A stretch of 64,000 nucleotides of DNA from Hyphococcus luteus (GCF_002943565.1 NZ_PJCH01000017.1:1-64000), one strand, 5' to 3'. Counted from the stretch's first letter, positions 44,599 through 53,546 are shown. Notes: generated by a model not told the origin, from the letters alone. Numbers and translations: made by a program.

Positions 44599-45621
44599 AT
44601 GGAAGAGGACTTGATCCCGCCCCGCGCACGCGCGCGCCAGATCGGCCGCGAGCCCTTGGAAAAGCGCCTGCGCGCCGCCCTTGAGGCCGGGACGCTGAGC
44701 CATGGCTGGATCCTGGCGGGGCCTGAAGGGGCGGGCAAGGCGACGCTCGCCTATCGCATCGCCCGGGCCGTTCTTGACCGCCAAGCGCTCGAACCGGGCG
44801 ACACGCTGGACATGCCCGAAACGGCGCGGGTCTTTCGCCTGATCGCCAGCCAGGCGCAGCCCGACCTTTTTGTCGCCGAGCGGCTGTGGGACGAGAAAAA
44901 AGGCAAGCAACAGGCTGAAATTACGGTCGAAACCATCCGGAAGCTGACATCGTTTCTGAGCCATACGGCGTCGGGCGCCGGCGCGCGCGTCGCCATTGTC
45001 GACACCGCTGACGATATGAACCGCAACGCCGCCAACGCGCTCTTAAAAGCGCTGGAAGAGCCGCCGCCGGGAACGCTCCTGCTGCTGCTCTCCGCGACGC
45101 CGGGGCGGCTTCTGCCCACCATCCGCTCGCGCTGCCGGCGCATCGATCTGCCGCCGCTGTCTAATGATGTTGTGGAAAAGTTCCTGATTTCCGAAGCCGT
45201 CAGCATGGGCGACGCGAAAAACATCGCCGATCACGCCCGCGGCCGGCCCGGCTATGCGCTGACATTGGCGGCGGGCGAGGGGGCCGACGCCATCCGCCTG
45301 GCGCAAGCGTTTCTCAATGCGGCGCAAAAAGGCGGCGACATCTCGAAAATCATCGCCGGGGTTTCAGGCAAAGCCGGGGAAGGGTGCTGGCCGGTGTTTC
45401 TCGACACGGTGCTGACGGGGCTCAGCGACGCGGCGCGCATGGCGGCGATGCAAGGGAATGCGGAAGGTTTCGAGGGCGTTTCCGCCGGCGCGCTCCTCGA
45501 CGCCTGGCAGGCGCTGACGCAGCTTTCGGGGCGCGGCGAAGCGCTTAATCTCGACCGCGCGCAATTGCTTCAGGCGATGGCGTTCGACCTTAAAGCCGCG
45601 CTCAAGGCGCAGGCCGCCTGA
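44599..45621 (+). CDS. holB: DNA polymerase III subunit delta'
   Basis: 340 residues. This clamp-loader subunit shows SHGWILAGPEGAGKATLAYRIARA, a Walker A-like loop, ITVETIRKLTSFLSHTA, VDTADDMNRNAANALLKALEEPP (the family box) and the sensor segment LLLSATPGRLLPTIRSRCRR with the SRC motif. A C-terminal helical domain binds the loader. The stop overlaps the tatD start by one base. A metG gene, often found between holB and tatD, is not here. Confidence 0.96.
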   Translation: MEEDLIPPRARARQIGREPLEKRLRAALEAGTLSHGWILAGPEGAGKATLAYRIARAVLDRQALEPGDTLDMPETARVFRLIASQAQPDLFVAERLWDEKKGKQQAEITVETIRKLTSFLSHTASGAGARVAIVDTADDMNRNAANALLKALEEPPPGTLLLLLSATPGRLLPTIRSRCRRIDLPPLSNDVVEKFLISEAVSMGDAKNIADHARGRPGYALTLAAGEGADAIRLAQAFLNAAQKGGDISKIIAGVSGKAGEGCWPVFLDTVLTGLSDAARMAAMQGNAEGFEGVSAGALLDAWQALTQLSGRGEALNLDRAQLLQAMAFDLKAALKAQAA

Positions 45622-46424
45622 TGGCGCATCCGATGTTTGTCGACAGTCACGTTAATCTGCATTCGGAGAAATACGCTGAAGACCTCGACGCGGTCATGGC
45701 GCGCGCGCGCGAGGCGGGCGTCGGAACGATGCTGACCATCTCCGATCAATTGTCGTCGACCGAGGCGATCAAAGAAATCGCCGCGCGCGATCCGAATATC
45801 TGGCGCAGCGTCGGCGTGCATCCGCATCATGCAAAGGATTATGCGGATCTTTCCGCTGAGACGCTGGTCGACATGGCGGCGGATGACGACGTTGTCGGCA
45901 TCGGCGAATGCGGCCTCGATTTCTATTACGAATATTCCGACCGCGAGGCGCAAGAAGCCGTCTTCCGGGCTCATATCGCCGCGGCGCAGAAAACGCGGCT
46001 GCCGCTGATCATCCATACGCGCGACGCCGATGACCTCATGCGCGCAAAGCTGGAAGAGGCGCATGGGGAAGGGGGCTTCGTCCCCCTCCTCCATTGCTAT
46101 ACGGGCGGGCCGGCGCTCGCCGAGGCGGCGCTCGGGCTCGGCGGATACGTTTCTTTTTCCGGCATCATCACCTTCAAGAATGCAAGCGATGTGCGCGCGG
46201 TCGCCGAGACGACGCCGCTGGAGCGGATCATCATCGAGACCGACTGTCCTTATCTCGCGCCAGTCCCGAAGCGGGGACGGCGCAACGAGCCGGCTTATGT
46301 GGTTCATGTGGCGGAAAAGCTGGCGGAGATAAAAGGGATGAGCGTCGAGGAGATCGCCGCCGTCACTACGGATAATTTCTTCCGCCTGTTTTCAAAGGCG
46401 CGCGCGCCGCAAGAGGTTTCATGA
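45621..46424 (+). CDS. tatD: TatD-family metal-dependent hydrolase
   Basis: 267 residues. The amidohydrolase-like TIM barrel shows FVDSHVNLHS (the usual DxHxH is DSHVN here, so the second His is replaced by Asn), VGVHPHHAKD, IGECGLDFYYEYSDREAQ, PLIIHTRDADDD-like and IIIETDCPYLAPVPKRGRRNEP. Members act as 3'-5' exonucleases or D-aminoacyl-tRNA deacylases. The DSHVN variant in the metal motif is worth noting. It overlaps both neighbours by 1-4 bases. Confidence 0.93.
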   Translation: MAHPMFVDSHVNLHSEKYAEDLDAVMARAREAGVGTMLTISDQLSSTEAIKEIAARDPNIWRSVGVHPHHAKDYADLSAETLVDMAADDDVVGIGECGLDFYYEYSDREAQEAVFRAHIAAAQKTRLPLIIHTRDADDLMRAKLEEAHGEGGFVPLLHCYTGGPALAEAALGLGGYVSFSGIITFKNASDVRAVAETTPLERIIIETDCPYLAPVPKRGRRNEPAYVVHVAEKLAEIKGMSVEEIAAVTTDNFFRLFSKARAPQEVS

Positions 46425-47266
46425 CGGCTAAGTTGCGCATCACCGTCTTGGGCTCCGGCTCCTCCGGCGGCGTGCCGCGTTTCGGCGGACCTGACGGGGC
46501 GGGCGACTGGGGCGAATGCGATCCGAACGAACCGAAGAACCGCCGCACGCGCTGTTCGATCCTGGTGCAGCGCGAACACCCGGAACACGGTTTCGCCCAT
46601 GACAAGGTGACCTCCGTTCTGGTGGATGCGTCGCCGGACATGCGCGCGCAATTGCTGGCGGCGCGCTGTTCGCGCCTCGATGCGGTGCTGTTCACCCATG
46701 ATCACGCGGACCAGACGCACGGCATCGACGATTTGCGCGTTTTCGCCCTGCAGATGCGCCGGCGCATGCCGGTCTATATCGATGACGCGACAGCCGGCCG
46801 TCTTCTGGAGCGGTTCGATTATTGTTTCGAACAGCCGCCGGGCAGTCTTTATCCGGCGATCCTCGAAAAAATCGACATGCCGCCTTGCGGTGAGGAATTC
46901 TCCGTAGACGGACCGAGCGGGCCGATCCCGGTAAAAGCGTTCCTGCAGTTTCACGGCAATGTCGACTCTCTCGGTTTTCGCTTCGGCGATATGGCCTATT
47001 CCAGCGACGTGGTCGGCCTGCCCGAAGAAAGCTTTGCTACACTGACTGGTGTAAAATGCTGGATCGTCGACGCCTTGCAATACAAACCCCATAAAACCCA
47101 CGCCCATCTCGATCTCGCCCTGGAATGGCTGGCGCGCGTCGGGCCCGAGAAGGGTATTCTCACTAACCTGCACGTCCATATGGACTACGAAACCCTCAAA
47201 AACCGGCTTCCGGCGGGCGTCGCGCCTGCTTATGACGGCTTGACGATCATGGGAAATGCTGAATAA
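46421..47266 (+). CDS. MBL-fold hydrolase, PhnP-like
   Basis: 281 residues of the metallo-beta-lactamase fold. It starts with the tRNAse Z/PhnP-like GSGSSGGVPR, has RTRCSILVQ, the metal motif FTHDHADQTHGIDDLR (HxHxDH), SSDVVGLPEES and the distal His in THAHLDLALEW. PhnP cleaves 5-phosphoribosyl cyclic phosphate, but family members next to tatD have no set role. The start overlaps the tatD stop as ATGA. Confidence 0.92.
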   Translation: MTAKLRITVLGSGSSGGVPRFGGPDGAGDWGECDPNEPKNRRTRCSILVQREHPEHGFAHDKVTSVLVDASPDMRAQLLAARCSRLDAVLFTHDHADQTHGIDDLRVFALQMRRRMPVYIDDATAGRLLERFDYCFEQPPGSLYPAILEKIDMPPCGEEFSVDGPSGPIPVKAFLQFHGNVDSLGFRFGDMAYSSDVVGLPEESFATLTGVKCWIVDALQYKPHKTHAHLDLALEWLARVGPEKGILTNLHVHMDYETLKNRLPAGVAPAYDGLTIMGNAE

Positions 47267-47306
47267 CGGAAGAGGCGTTTTTCAAGCGTTCCGGGGTGAG
47301 GGAAAT

Positions 47307-47738
47307 ATGAATAATTTCAAGCAAATATTGCTTGTTTTGATGGCGATGGGCGCGGCCGCCTGCAGCGGCGGCGAAGAGGCCGGCGCCGACGCAAAAACCG
47401 TCAACGCCGAGAACGCGGATAGCGCAAGCGAAGCCGTCGAGGTTTATTCCGTACACCTCACACGCATCGCCGATGCGTTGGAGGCGGTGGAGTCGGAAGC
47501 GGGCGCGCAGACGGCGGCGCAGGTCATCGCCGATGCGACAAATGAATTTGAAATTCTCGCCGAGAAATTCAACGAGGCGAACAAGATGCAATTGACCGCC
47601 GCCATGGCGGCGCGCGCAAACGATCTGACCAAACCGCAAATGCGGATCGGCATGGCCATGCAGACACTTACAAGCGAGCATCCGGAATATTTAGAGACGA
47701 TAAGCGAGGCGATGGACGAGATGCCGCCGCTGCAATGA
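47307..47738 (+). CDS. Small helical lipoprotein of unknown function
   Basis: 143 residues from the ATG at 47307 with GAGGGA upstream. The lipoprotein signal is LLVLMAMGAAACSGG (lipobox AAAC). The mature part is helical and acidic (YSVHLTRIADALEAVESEAGAQTAAQVIADATNEF, split here by a loop) with no known domain. It follows the MBL gene by 40 bases. A weak stem-loop (47749-47756 with 47772-47779) follows its stop. Confidence 0.78.
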   Translation: MNNFKQILLVLMAMGAAACSGGEEAGADAKTVNAENADSASEAVEVYSVHLTRIADALEAVESEAGAQTAAQVIADATNEFEILAEKFNEANKMQLTAAMAARANDLTKPQMRIGMAMQTLTSEHPEYLETISEAMDEMPPLQ

Positions 47739-47825
47739 GTATTTGACGGCCCGTTTCGCATTTTCGCCGCAAAACGGGCTCATTGGCGCAGTAAAATGCG
47801 TGTGTAAATTGCGCAGGGGAAGGCG

Positions 47826-48659
47826 ATGGCGCTGGAATATTACATGCCGCGAGCGGATCTTCGCGACTATGTCCGCGCCTATTATTATTTCTCAACGGAC
47901 AATCCGACGATCCAGCCGCTTTGCGCGGAAATGGGCAATATTCGCGTCGTCCTTGGCGGCGGCGGGTTCCTGCACATGCCCAACGGGGACAAACAGAAAA
48001 TCATCTCGGCGTTTCTGATCGGTCCCACCATGGGCGCTTACTGCATGGAGGCGGAAGCGGGCACGCGCGTCTTCGGCATCGGCGTGCGCCCGAAAGGATG
48101 GATGACGCTTTGCGGCGTGAGCGCCGAGGAGGCCACGGACCGGGTCATCGACCTCACATCTTTCGCGGGCGGCATGGCGCGTTCGAGCATCGAGGAAATG
48201 CGCAACGCCCGCAGTCTCAGCGAGCTGGCCTTCGCGGCGGACCGGTTTTTCGCTCAAATTTTAATGAAACAAGGCGCGCGTCGCACAGCGCCATATCCGG
48301 AAGCGCTGGGGCGCTGGCTGCTCGATCCGAACGATCTCGGTCTCGATTCGCTGCTTTCCACGATGGATGTGTCCCGACGTCAGACCGACCGGATCGCAAA
48401 ACTTTATTTCGGGGCGTCGCCGAAATATCTGCAGCGCAAATACCGCGCCTTGCGTGCGGCCGACCGGATCCGCGCCGGCGAGACGGACTGGCTCGCGGCC
48501 GCCGGCGACGGCTATTATGACCAATCCCATTTCATCAAGGAATTCAGGACCTTCATCGGCGTGACGCCGAGACAGCTCATGGGCAACCAGGCTCAGCTGA
48601 TCACGGAGATCCAAAGCCAGCGCTCCGAGGCGCTGTCATTGCCGCTGGCAAGCTTCTAA
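47826..48659 (+). CDS. AraC-family transcriptional regulator
   Basis: 277 residues. The N-terminal sensor part (about 1-160) resembles the DUF6597 domain found in AraC regulators (LEYYMPRADLRDYVRAYYYF, GPTMGAYCMEAEAGTRVFGIGVRPKGW). The C-terminal HTH_18 domain holds LDSLLSTMDVSRRQTDRIAKLYFGASP and the second helix-turn-helix AAGDGYYDQSHFIKEFRTFIGVTPRQ, which closes with the family signature. The ligand and targets are unknown; no obvious target gene overlaps its promoter. It is a single gene. Confidence 0.93.
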   Translation: MALEYYMPRADLRDYVRAYYYFSTDNPTIQPLCAEMGNIRVVLGGGGFLHMPNGDKQKIISAFLIGPTMGAYCMEAEAGTRVFGIGVRPKGWMTLCGVSAEEATDRVIDLTSFAGGMARSSIEEMRNARSLSELAFAADRFFAQILMKQGARRTAPYPEALGRWLLDPNDLGLDSLLSTMDVSRRQTDRIAKLYFGASPKYLQRKYRALRAADRIRAGETDWLAAAGDGYYDQSHFIKEFRTFIGVTPRQLMGNQAQLITEIQSQRSEALSLPLASF

Positions 48660-49028
48660 TTCTGCAGTTTAATATTGAGATGGCCAATATTTCCTATAGC
48701 GACGCTGAATTACAGGGTAATGTGCCGACATTGTAGGGAGAATGCCGCTACCAGAACCAGCCAGCCGGAAGGGAGAGACCGGCGGGGGACGAGGTTCTGG
48801 GCATCACGGGAACGCACAAGCCTCGCCGCCGCGATGTTTGTGCGTTCCCGACGTTTTTGGGTCCGATTCCTATAGGCGCCGCCGCCTAAAATCCGCCCTT
48901 CCGCACATTCCAATAATTTGCGACAATATAAATTGTGCAACAAATGCATGAAGCCTGAGACGCGGCTTCCGGCTGGCTTTTGAACGTCCCCGATTGCGGA
49001 TCGACCTGTGCTGTTCGATAAAGGCGCC
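48660..49028. other. 369-base gap after the AraC gene with a long hairpin
   Basis: The region holds a 13-bp hairpin (48807-48850) with a following T-tract and a smaller TAGGCG/CGCCTA hairpin near 48871-48886. The reverse-strand frame across it (48710-49030) has no family features and is not called. Confidence 0.6.
48807..48858 (+). terminator. 13-bp stem-loop with T-tract after the AraC gene
   Basis: Arms 48807-48819 and 48838-48850 pair perfectly around an 18-base loop, followed by ACGTTTTTGG. The stem and T-tract fit a terminator, but it is 150 bases from the AraC stop and the loop is long, so a small RNA or interspersed element remains possible. Confidence 0.5.
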
Positions 49029-49976
49029 ATGACCCATTCGACACACGCTTATGCGCCCGACCCGCGAAACGACTCCATCCTTATCGACATCAACGGCGAA
49101 TTGTTTCCGCGCGCCGACGCGAAGGTCTCGGTTTTCGATTCCGGTTTCGTGCTCGGCGACGGCGTCTGGGAAGGTTTGCGCGTTTACGCCGGACCGGACG
49201 GCAAAGGCGTCATCGCTTTTCTCGACCGTCATCTGGCGCGGCTTTATGCTGGCGCAAAAACCCTCGATTACGAATTTCCGCTCAGCAAGACCGAGTTCGC
49301 CGAACGGCTCTATGCCTGCCTCGACGCGAACGAAGCGCATGACGGCGTGCATGTGCGCCTCATGACGTCCCGCGGCGTCAAGGCGACGCCTTATCAGGAC
49401 CCGCGCGCGACCATTACGCCGCCGACCATCGTCATCATTCCGGAATTTAAAACGCCCTCCCCGGACGCCGGCGCGCGCGGCCTCAGTCTTTTCACTGTCC
49501 ATGTCCGGCGCGGCTACCCGGACGTGCAGGACCAGAAACTCAACTCCCACTCGAAGCTGAATTGCATCATGGCGTGCATTCAGGCGGCGAAAGCGGACGC
49601 CGACGAAGCGCTGATGCTCGACCCGCACGGCTTTGTCGCGACCTGCAACTCCACGCATTTCTTTATCGTGAAAGACGGCGAAATCTGGACCTCCACCGGC
49701 GATTTCTGTCTTGGCGGCATCACGCGCAAAGTCATTATCGAAACCGCGCGCGAGGCCGGCGTCACCGTCCATGAACGCAACTTCTCGCTGCATGACGCCT
49801 ATAATGCGGACGAAGCTTTTGTCACCGGCACCTTCGCCGGACTCACGCCGGTGGCGGAAATCGACGGTAGAACGCTCGGCGCCGCTTCCGGCCCGATGGT
49901 GGCAAAGCTGCGCGGCCTCTACAAGGAACGCGTGGCGAACGACATCAAAGACGGACGGCGCGTGAATTTCGACTGA
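49029..49976 (+). CDS. Aminotransferase class IV (branched-chain/D-amino-acid type)
   Basis: 315 residues from the ATG at 49029; a GTG at 49008 adds seven residues. The fold type IV PLP enzyme shows VSVFDSGFVLGDGVWEGLRVY, MTSRGVKATPYQDP, the PLP lysine in LNSHSKLNCIMA, EALMLDPHGFVATCNSTHFF and GGITRKVIIETA with TGTFAGLTPV at the end. The class includes IlvE, D-amino-acid transaminase and ADC lyase. The substrate is not settled. A sulfotransferase-like gene lies 1 kb downstream on the same strand, and such pairs are fused in some eukaryotic proteins. Confidence 0.92.
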   Translation: MTHSTHAYAPDPRNDSILIDINGELFPRADAKVSVFDSGFVLGDGVWEGLRVYAGPDGKGVIAFLDRHLARLYAGAKTLDYEFPLSKTEFAERLYACLDANEAHDGVHVRLMTSRGVKATPYQDPRATITPPTIVIIPEFKTPSPDAGARGLSLFTVHVRRGYPDVQDQKLNSHSKLNCIMACIQAAKADADEALMLDPHGFVATCNSTHFFIVKDGEIWTSTGDFCLGGITRKVIIETAREAGVTVHERNFSLHDAYNADEAFVTGTFAGLTPVAEIDGRTLGAASGPMVAKLRGLYKERVANDIKDGRRVNFD

Positions 49977-49996
49977 CCTTCTCAAGGGCGCTGACG

Positions 49997-50359
49997 ATGG
50001 CGAAACGAAAACGCATCGCCTATGACGATCTGAAGGCGCTCGCGCTGTCGCTCGATCTGCCCGGCGTCACGGAAGCCGTCTCCTGGGGCCAGCCCTGCCT
50101 CAAAGCTCATGGCAAGCTCTGGTTTTTCTGGAGCCCGACGGAAGACGCGCCGGTCTTCAAAGTCCCTTTCGAAGAGCGCGATATGCTCGTCGAGGCCGAG
50201 CCGGAAACGTTTTTCTTCACGGATCACTATAAAAACCACAAACTCGTCCTTGTGCGCCCGGACCGCCTCGATATGGACTGGGCGAAGGCGAATCTCCTGC
50301 GCGTCTGGCGTGAGCAGGCGCCAAAAAGGCTCCTCAAAGCCTATGATGCGGGCGGCTGA
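49997..50359 (+). CDS. MmcQ/YjbR-family protein
   Basis: 120 residues, typical of the MmcQ/YjbR (CyaY-like fold) family. DLPGVTEAVSWGQPCLKAHGKLWFFW and the C-terminal YKNHKLVLVRPDRLDMDWAKANLLRVWR are characteristic. The family is sometimes said to bind DNA, but no biochemical role is agreed. It lies 20 bases after the aminotransferase gene. Confidence 0.88.
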   Translation: MAKRKRIAYDDLKALALSLDLPGVTEAVSWGQPCLKAHGKLWFFWSPTEDAPVFKVPFEERDMLVEAEPETFFFTDHYKNHKLVLVRPDRLDMDWAKANLLRVWREQAPKRLLKAYDAGG

Positions 50360-50462
50360 ATGGTGTTTGGGCGCCTCCCGGCCCCCTCGCGGTCTTGTCA
50401 AACGGCCATAAAATGCGAGAATTTCCCCCTTGGGGTTGTTTGGCGGACAAGGGGCGTTTGGG

Positions 50463-50945
50463 GTGTTGAATTTCATTCTTATCGGAGCCGCGGCGGCGGT
50501 CAGCGGCATGGCGCTTGGCGCGCTTATCGGCGCATGGTTTGCAGACCGAAAGCTGCGCAAACATTATCAGGAAGTGCGTAGCGAGATCGTCCGGTTGCGA
50601 TCGGTGGCGGAGAAAAAGCTCGCCGGCGACGATCCGAAGCTCGACGATCTCCTTGAGAATCTCCACGCGGCCGCAAACAAGGCTTACGCCGCCATTCAGG
50701 CGATGGAGAATCAGGCGAAGTTCACGCGGTTGAAAAGCGACGGCGGCAAGGAAGTCATCGCCTCCTCCCGCCATATCATACGCATGATCGACGAATATTC
50801 CGGCGCCGAACCGGAACCTTACGTTATCGAGCCGAAGAAGAAACAGGCGCCGAAAGTCACCGCCGAGCCCGCTCAAAACACCGATGCGGCGCCGGTCCAG
50901 AAAGCGCTGGCCAAGAAGAAGTCAGCTGAAAACAATCAGGAATAA
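50463..50945 (+). CDS. Membrane-anchored coiled-coil protein of unknown function
   Basis: 160 residues from a GTG start with AAGGGG upstream; a TTG at 50466 or at 50430 is also possible. One N-terminal membrane helix with a Gly/Ala face (LIGAAAAVSGMALGALIGAWFA) is followed by a basic-acidic helical stretch likely to form a coiled coil (about 30-100) and a Lys/Pro/Ala-rich tail with EPKKKQAPK. I do not recognise a family. It ends 9 bases before the sulfotransferase-like gene, so the two may be cotranscribed. Confidence 0.72.
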   Translation: MLNFILIGAAAAVSGMALGALIGAWFADRKLRKHYQEVRSEIVRLRSVAEKKLAGDDPKLDDLLENLHAAANKAYAAIQAMENQAKFTRLKSDGGKEVIASSRHIIRMIDEYSGAEPEPYVIEPKKKQAPKVTAEPAQNTDAAPVQKALAKKKSAENNQE

Positions 50946-50954
50946 ACCACCCGC

Positions 50955-51656
50955 ATGCGGATCATCATGTTCTCAGGCCCGCGCAACATCTCCACAACGA
51001 TGATGCGCAGTTTCGAAAGCCGTCCAGATACGGAGGTCCGGGACGAGCCTTTCTATGGCTGGTATCTGAAAACAAGCGGCGCGGATCATCCGATGCGCGC
51101 CGAGATCATGGCGAGCATGCCGACGGACTGGGCGGATGTGGTCGAAGACCTATGCTCCCCGGCTGCCGGCCCGGCCTATGTGTTCGAAAAACACATCGCC
51201 TTTCATTTCGCCGATATTTCGGATTTCGGCTGGCTCAAAGGCGCGAAGGTTCTTCACCTGATCCGCGACCCGCGCGCCATGGTCGCTTCTTACAAGAACA
51301 AATATGACGACGTCCGGCCGATCATCGACAGCTACCGCGTTCAGCGCCGCCTCTATAAACAATCGCCCGCCCCCGTCATCGACGCTGGCGACATCCTGAA
51401 AGCGCCGGGCGCTATGTTGCGCGCGCTCTGCGCCGCGCTGGACATGCCCTTCATGGAGGAGATGCTGTCATGGGAAGCCGGCCCGCGCGCGAGCGACGGC
51501 GTCTGGGCCGACCACTGGTATGACGCAGTGCGCGCCTCGACCGGCTTCAAGCCCTATGAGGAACGCGCGCTGACGCTGAGCCCGGAGCTTGAAGAGGTCG
51601 CGAAGGCGTGCGCGGAAGACTACGCCTTTTTCCATGAGCGGCGGCTGACGCTCTAG
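50955..51656 (+). CDS. Sulfotransferase-like P-loop protein
   Basis: 233 residues. The PAPS 5'-phosphosulfate loop-like P-loop is MFSGPRNISTTMMRSF, followed by RDEPFYGWYL and the second binding segment KVLHLIRDPRAMVASYKNKYDD, which holds the Arg-Asp-Pro motif of sulfotransferases. The family is seen together with class IV aminotransferases, fused in some plant and animal proteins named branched-chain aminotransferase-like. The acceptor is unknown and sulfotransfer is not proven. Confidence 0.85.
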   Translation: MRIIMFSGPRNISTTMMRSFESRPDTEVRDEPFYGWYLKTSGADHPMRAEIMASMPTDWADVVEDLCSPAAGPAYVFEKHIAFHFADISDFGWLKGAKVLHLIRDPRAMVASYKNKYDDVRPIIDSYRVQRRLYKQSPAPVIDAGDILKAPGAMLRALCAALDMPFMEEMLSWEAGPRASDGVWADHWYDAVRASTGFKPYEERALTLSPELEEVAKACAEDYAFFHERRLTL

Positions 51657-51759
51657 CGCCGTCCGTTAGGCGCCCGCGCGGAACGTGGCGTTTCCTCAAG
51701 GATCGGCATAAAGTTCCGGACTTGCCCGCCGGCCTTCTCTCGAAACGGAGCGCTTCAAG

Positions 51760-52059
51760 ATGCTCGCAAGAGCCGCAACGACCCTGACCGGGGCCATCCT
51801 GGTGATCTATGGCGTCATCGCCGCCATATCTCCCCTGCCCCTGGGCGTTGTCCTTATCGTGCTCGGTCTTATCATGATCGCCGCCGCCAATCCGGCCGCG
51901 CGCCCGCTCATCCTCGCCATGCGCCGGCGCTGGCGCTGGTTTGACAAAATGGTGCGCCTCGCCGCGCACCGGTCGCCGCCGCGCTTTCATGAAACCTTCG
52001 AAGACACCGATCCGGCAAAGCATCCCGAGCCGCCGGAGGACAACGCCCGCGAAGGTTAA
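51760..52059 (+). CDS. Small two-helix membrane protein
   Basis: 99 residues. Two hydrophobic segments (about 10-25 and 28-43) with the turn SPLPLGVVLIVLGLIMI resemble the PGPGW-type small membrane proteins. A basic stretch (RRRWRWFDK) and a Pro/Glu-rich tail follow, suggesting a cytoplasmic C-terminus. The function is unknown. Confidence 0.68.
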   Translation: MLARAATTLTGAILVIYGVIAAISPLPLGVVLIVLGLIMIAAANPAARPLILAMRRRWRWFDKMVRLAAHRSPPRFHETFEDTDPAKHPEPPEDNAREG

Positions 52060-52118
52060 TTTCCGCTGGAATGCATCTTGCTGAGCATGGCTGGAAGCGC
52101 CTTACGGATGCGGGACCC

Positions 52119-52994
52119 ATGCTTTCAACATGCATTTTCGCCAGAAATGAAGAACGGCTTTTGCCGCAATGCGTCGGCTCGCTCGTGCGCGCCGGGCTCG
52201 GCGAGACGGATGAAGTCCATATTCTGGTCAACGGGTCCGCCGACAATACCGGGCTGACGGCGCGCACGCTCGGCGCGGCCGATCCGCGAATACGCGTCCA
52301 CGACCTGCCTGTCGGCGATAAGGTGAACGCCTGGAACGAATATGTTCATCGGATTGCGCCGGCGCGCGCCGGCGCGCATGTCTTCATCGACGGCGATATT
52401 GCAGCCAGTCCGGACGCGCTGACAGCGCTTGCCAAAGCCCTCGCCGCTTCGCCGGAAAGCTACGCCGCCGCGGCCTTGCCCGCCTCAGGACGCAGCCGGC
52501 GCGCGTGGGCGCGCAGCCTCATCGCCAATCATTATCTCAGCGGCAATCTTTACGCGCTTTCCGGCGATGCGCTCGCCCTTTTCCGTGAAAAACGCATCAG
52601 GCTGCCTTTCGGCGCCAAAGGCGAGGACGGGCTTTTGTCTTATCTTCTGCTGACGGATTTGAAGGGCGGGAAAGACGACAGCCATAAGCGCCGGATCGTC
52701 ATCGCCGAAGACGCGACCTTCGAATTCGAGTCCCTGCAGGCGAGCCTGCGCGACGCCGGACTCTACGCCCGCCGGTTGCTGCGCTATTCCGAACGGCATT
52801 TTCAGAAAAAAATTCTTTATCGAATTCTGAAAGAAGAAGGCGTCCGGGCTATGCCGGAAGCCGTCTCGGAAATCTATACGCAAGACGCCTGCAAAGGCCT
52901 GCGCCCGCGTTTCGACCCGGTGAACTTCTGGTTTGATCTCGCGATCCTGCGCCGCCTGAAAACGAATGCGGCGAGGCTTATAGAAGCGCGTTAA
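52119..52994 (+). CDS. Family 2 glycosyltransferase
   Basis: 291 residues from the ATG at 52119, where the GT-A fold begins (MLSTCIFARNEERLLPQCV); an ATG at 52071 would add 16 residues. HILVNGSADNT is the nucleotide-sugar site and FIDGDI the DxD metal motif. GNLYALSGDALALFREK and GEDGLLSYLLL carry the acceptor-side ED. No membrane helix is seen. Donor and acceptor are unknown. It converges on nusG with a 4-base overlap. Confidence 0.87.
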   Translation: MLSTCIFARNEERLLPQCVGSLVRAGLGETDEVHILVNGSADNTGLTARTLGAADPRIRVHDLPVGDKVNAWNEYVHRIAPARAGAHVFIDGDIAASPDALTALAKALAASPESYAAAALPASGRSRRAWARSLIANHYLSGNLYALSGDALALFREKRIRLPFGAKGEDGLLSYLLLTDLKGGKDDSHKRRIVIAEDATFEFESLQASLRDAGLYARRLLRYSERHFQKKILYRILKEEGVRAMPEAVSEIYTQDACKGLRPRFDPVNFWFDLAILRRLKTNAARLIEAR

Positions 52995-53524
52995 GCGCCC
53001 TTTTCAACCTGCGTAAATTCGAGCTCCACCGGCGTCGCGCGCCCGAAGATCGACACAGCGACCTTGACGCGCTCGGTGTCCTCGTCGACCTCCTCGACAA
53101 TGCCGGAGAAAGAAGCGAACGGCCCGTCGGTGACGCGCACGGTTTCGCCGATCTCGAAGGTGATGGTCGAGCGCGGACGGCTTTCCCCCTCCTCGATAAC
53201 GCCGCGAATACGGTCCACTTCTTTTTGCGGGACCGGCATCGGCTTGTTCCCCGAGCCGAGAAAGCCGGTGACTTTCGGCGTGTCCTTGATCAGGTGATAG
53301 GTCTCGTCATTGAGCGTCATCTTGACGAGCACATAGCCCGGAAAGAAACGACGCTCCGTATTGATCTTGCGGCCCCGGCGCACTTCCGTGACTTCTTCAG
53401 TCGGAACGAAAACTTCCTCGATGAGAGGATCGAGTCCCTTCTCTTTCGCGGAGGCCAGGATGGACTCGGCGACTTTCTTTTCGAAATTCGAATAGGCGTG
53501 AACGATATACCAGTTGCTGGCCAT
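52991..53524 (-). CDS. nusG: Transcription termination/antitermination factor NusG
   Basis: 177 residues from [17 protein letters not shown]. The NGN domain (about 1-115) contains [26 protein letters not shown], the RNA-polymerase contact region. The KOW domain (about 125-177) shows [22 protein letters not shown]. NusG links RNA polymerase to Rho and ribosomes. The start was set at 53524, as upstream in-frame codons overlap secE. It follows secE, the universal order. Confidence 0.98.
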   Translation of the reverse strand: MASNWYIVHAYSNFEKKVAESILASAKEKGLDPLIEEVFVPTEEVTEVRRGRKINTERRFFPGYVLVKMTLNDETYHLIKDTPKVTGFLGSGNKPMPVPQKEVDRIRGVIEEGESRPRSTITFEIGETVRVTDGPFASFSGIVEEVDEDTERVKVAVSIFGRATPVELEFTQVEKGA

Positions 53525-53546
53525 GACGGTTTCCGTTCTTGAATTC

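Noticed and set aside
47749-47779. Stem-loop after the small lipoprotein gene as a terminator
   Set aside because: Only an 8-bp stem with a 15-base loop and no T-tract on the plus strand; too weak to list.
48710-49030. 106-codon minus-strand frame after the AraC gene
   Set aside because: It crosses both hairpins, has an unusual composition and lacks a ribosome site.
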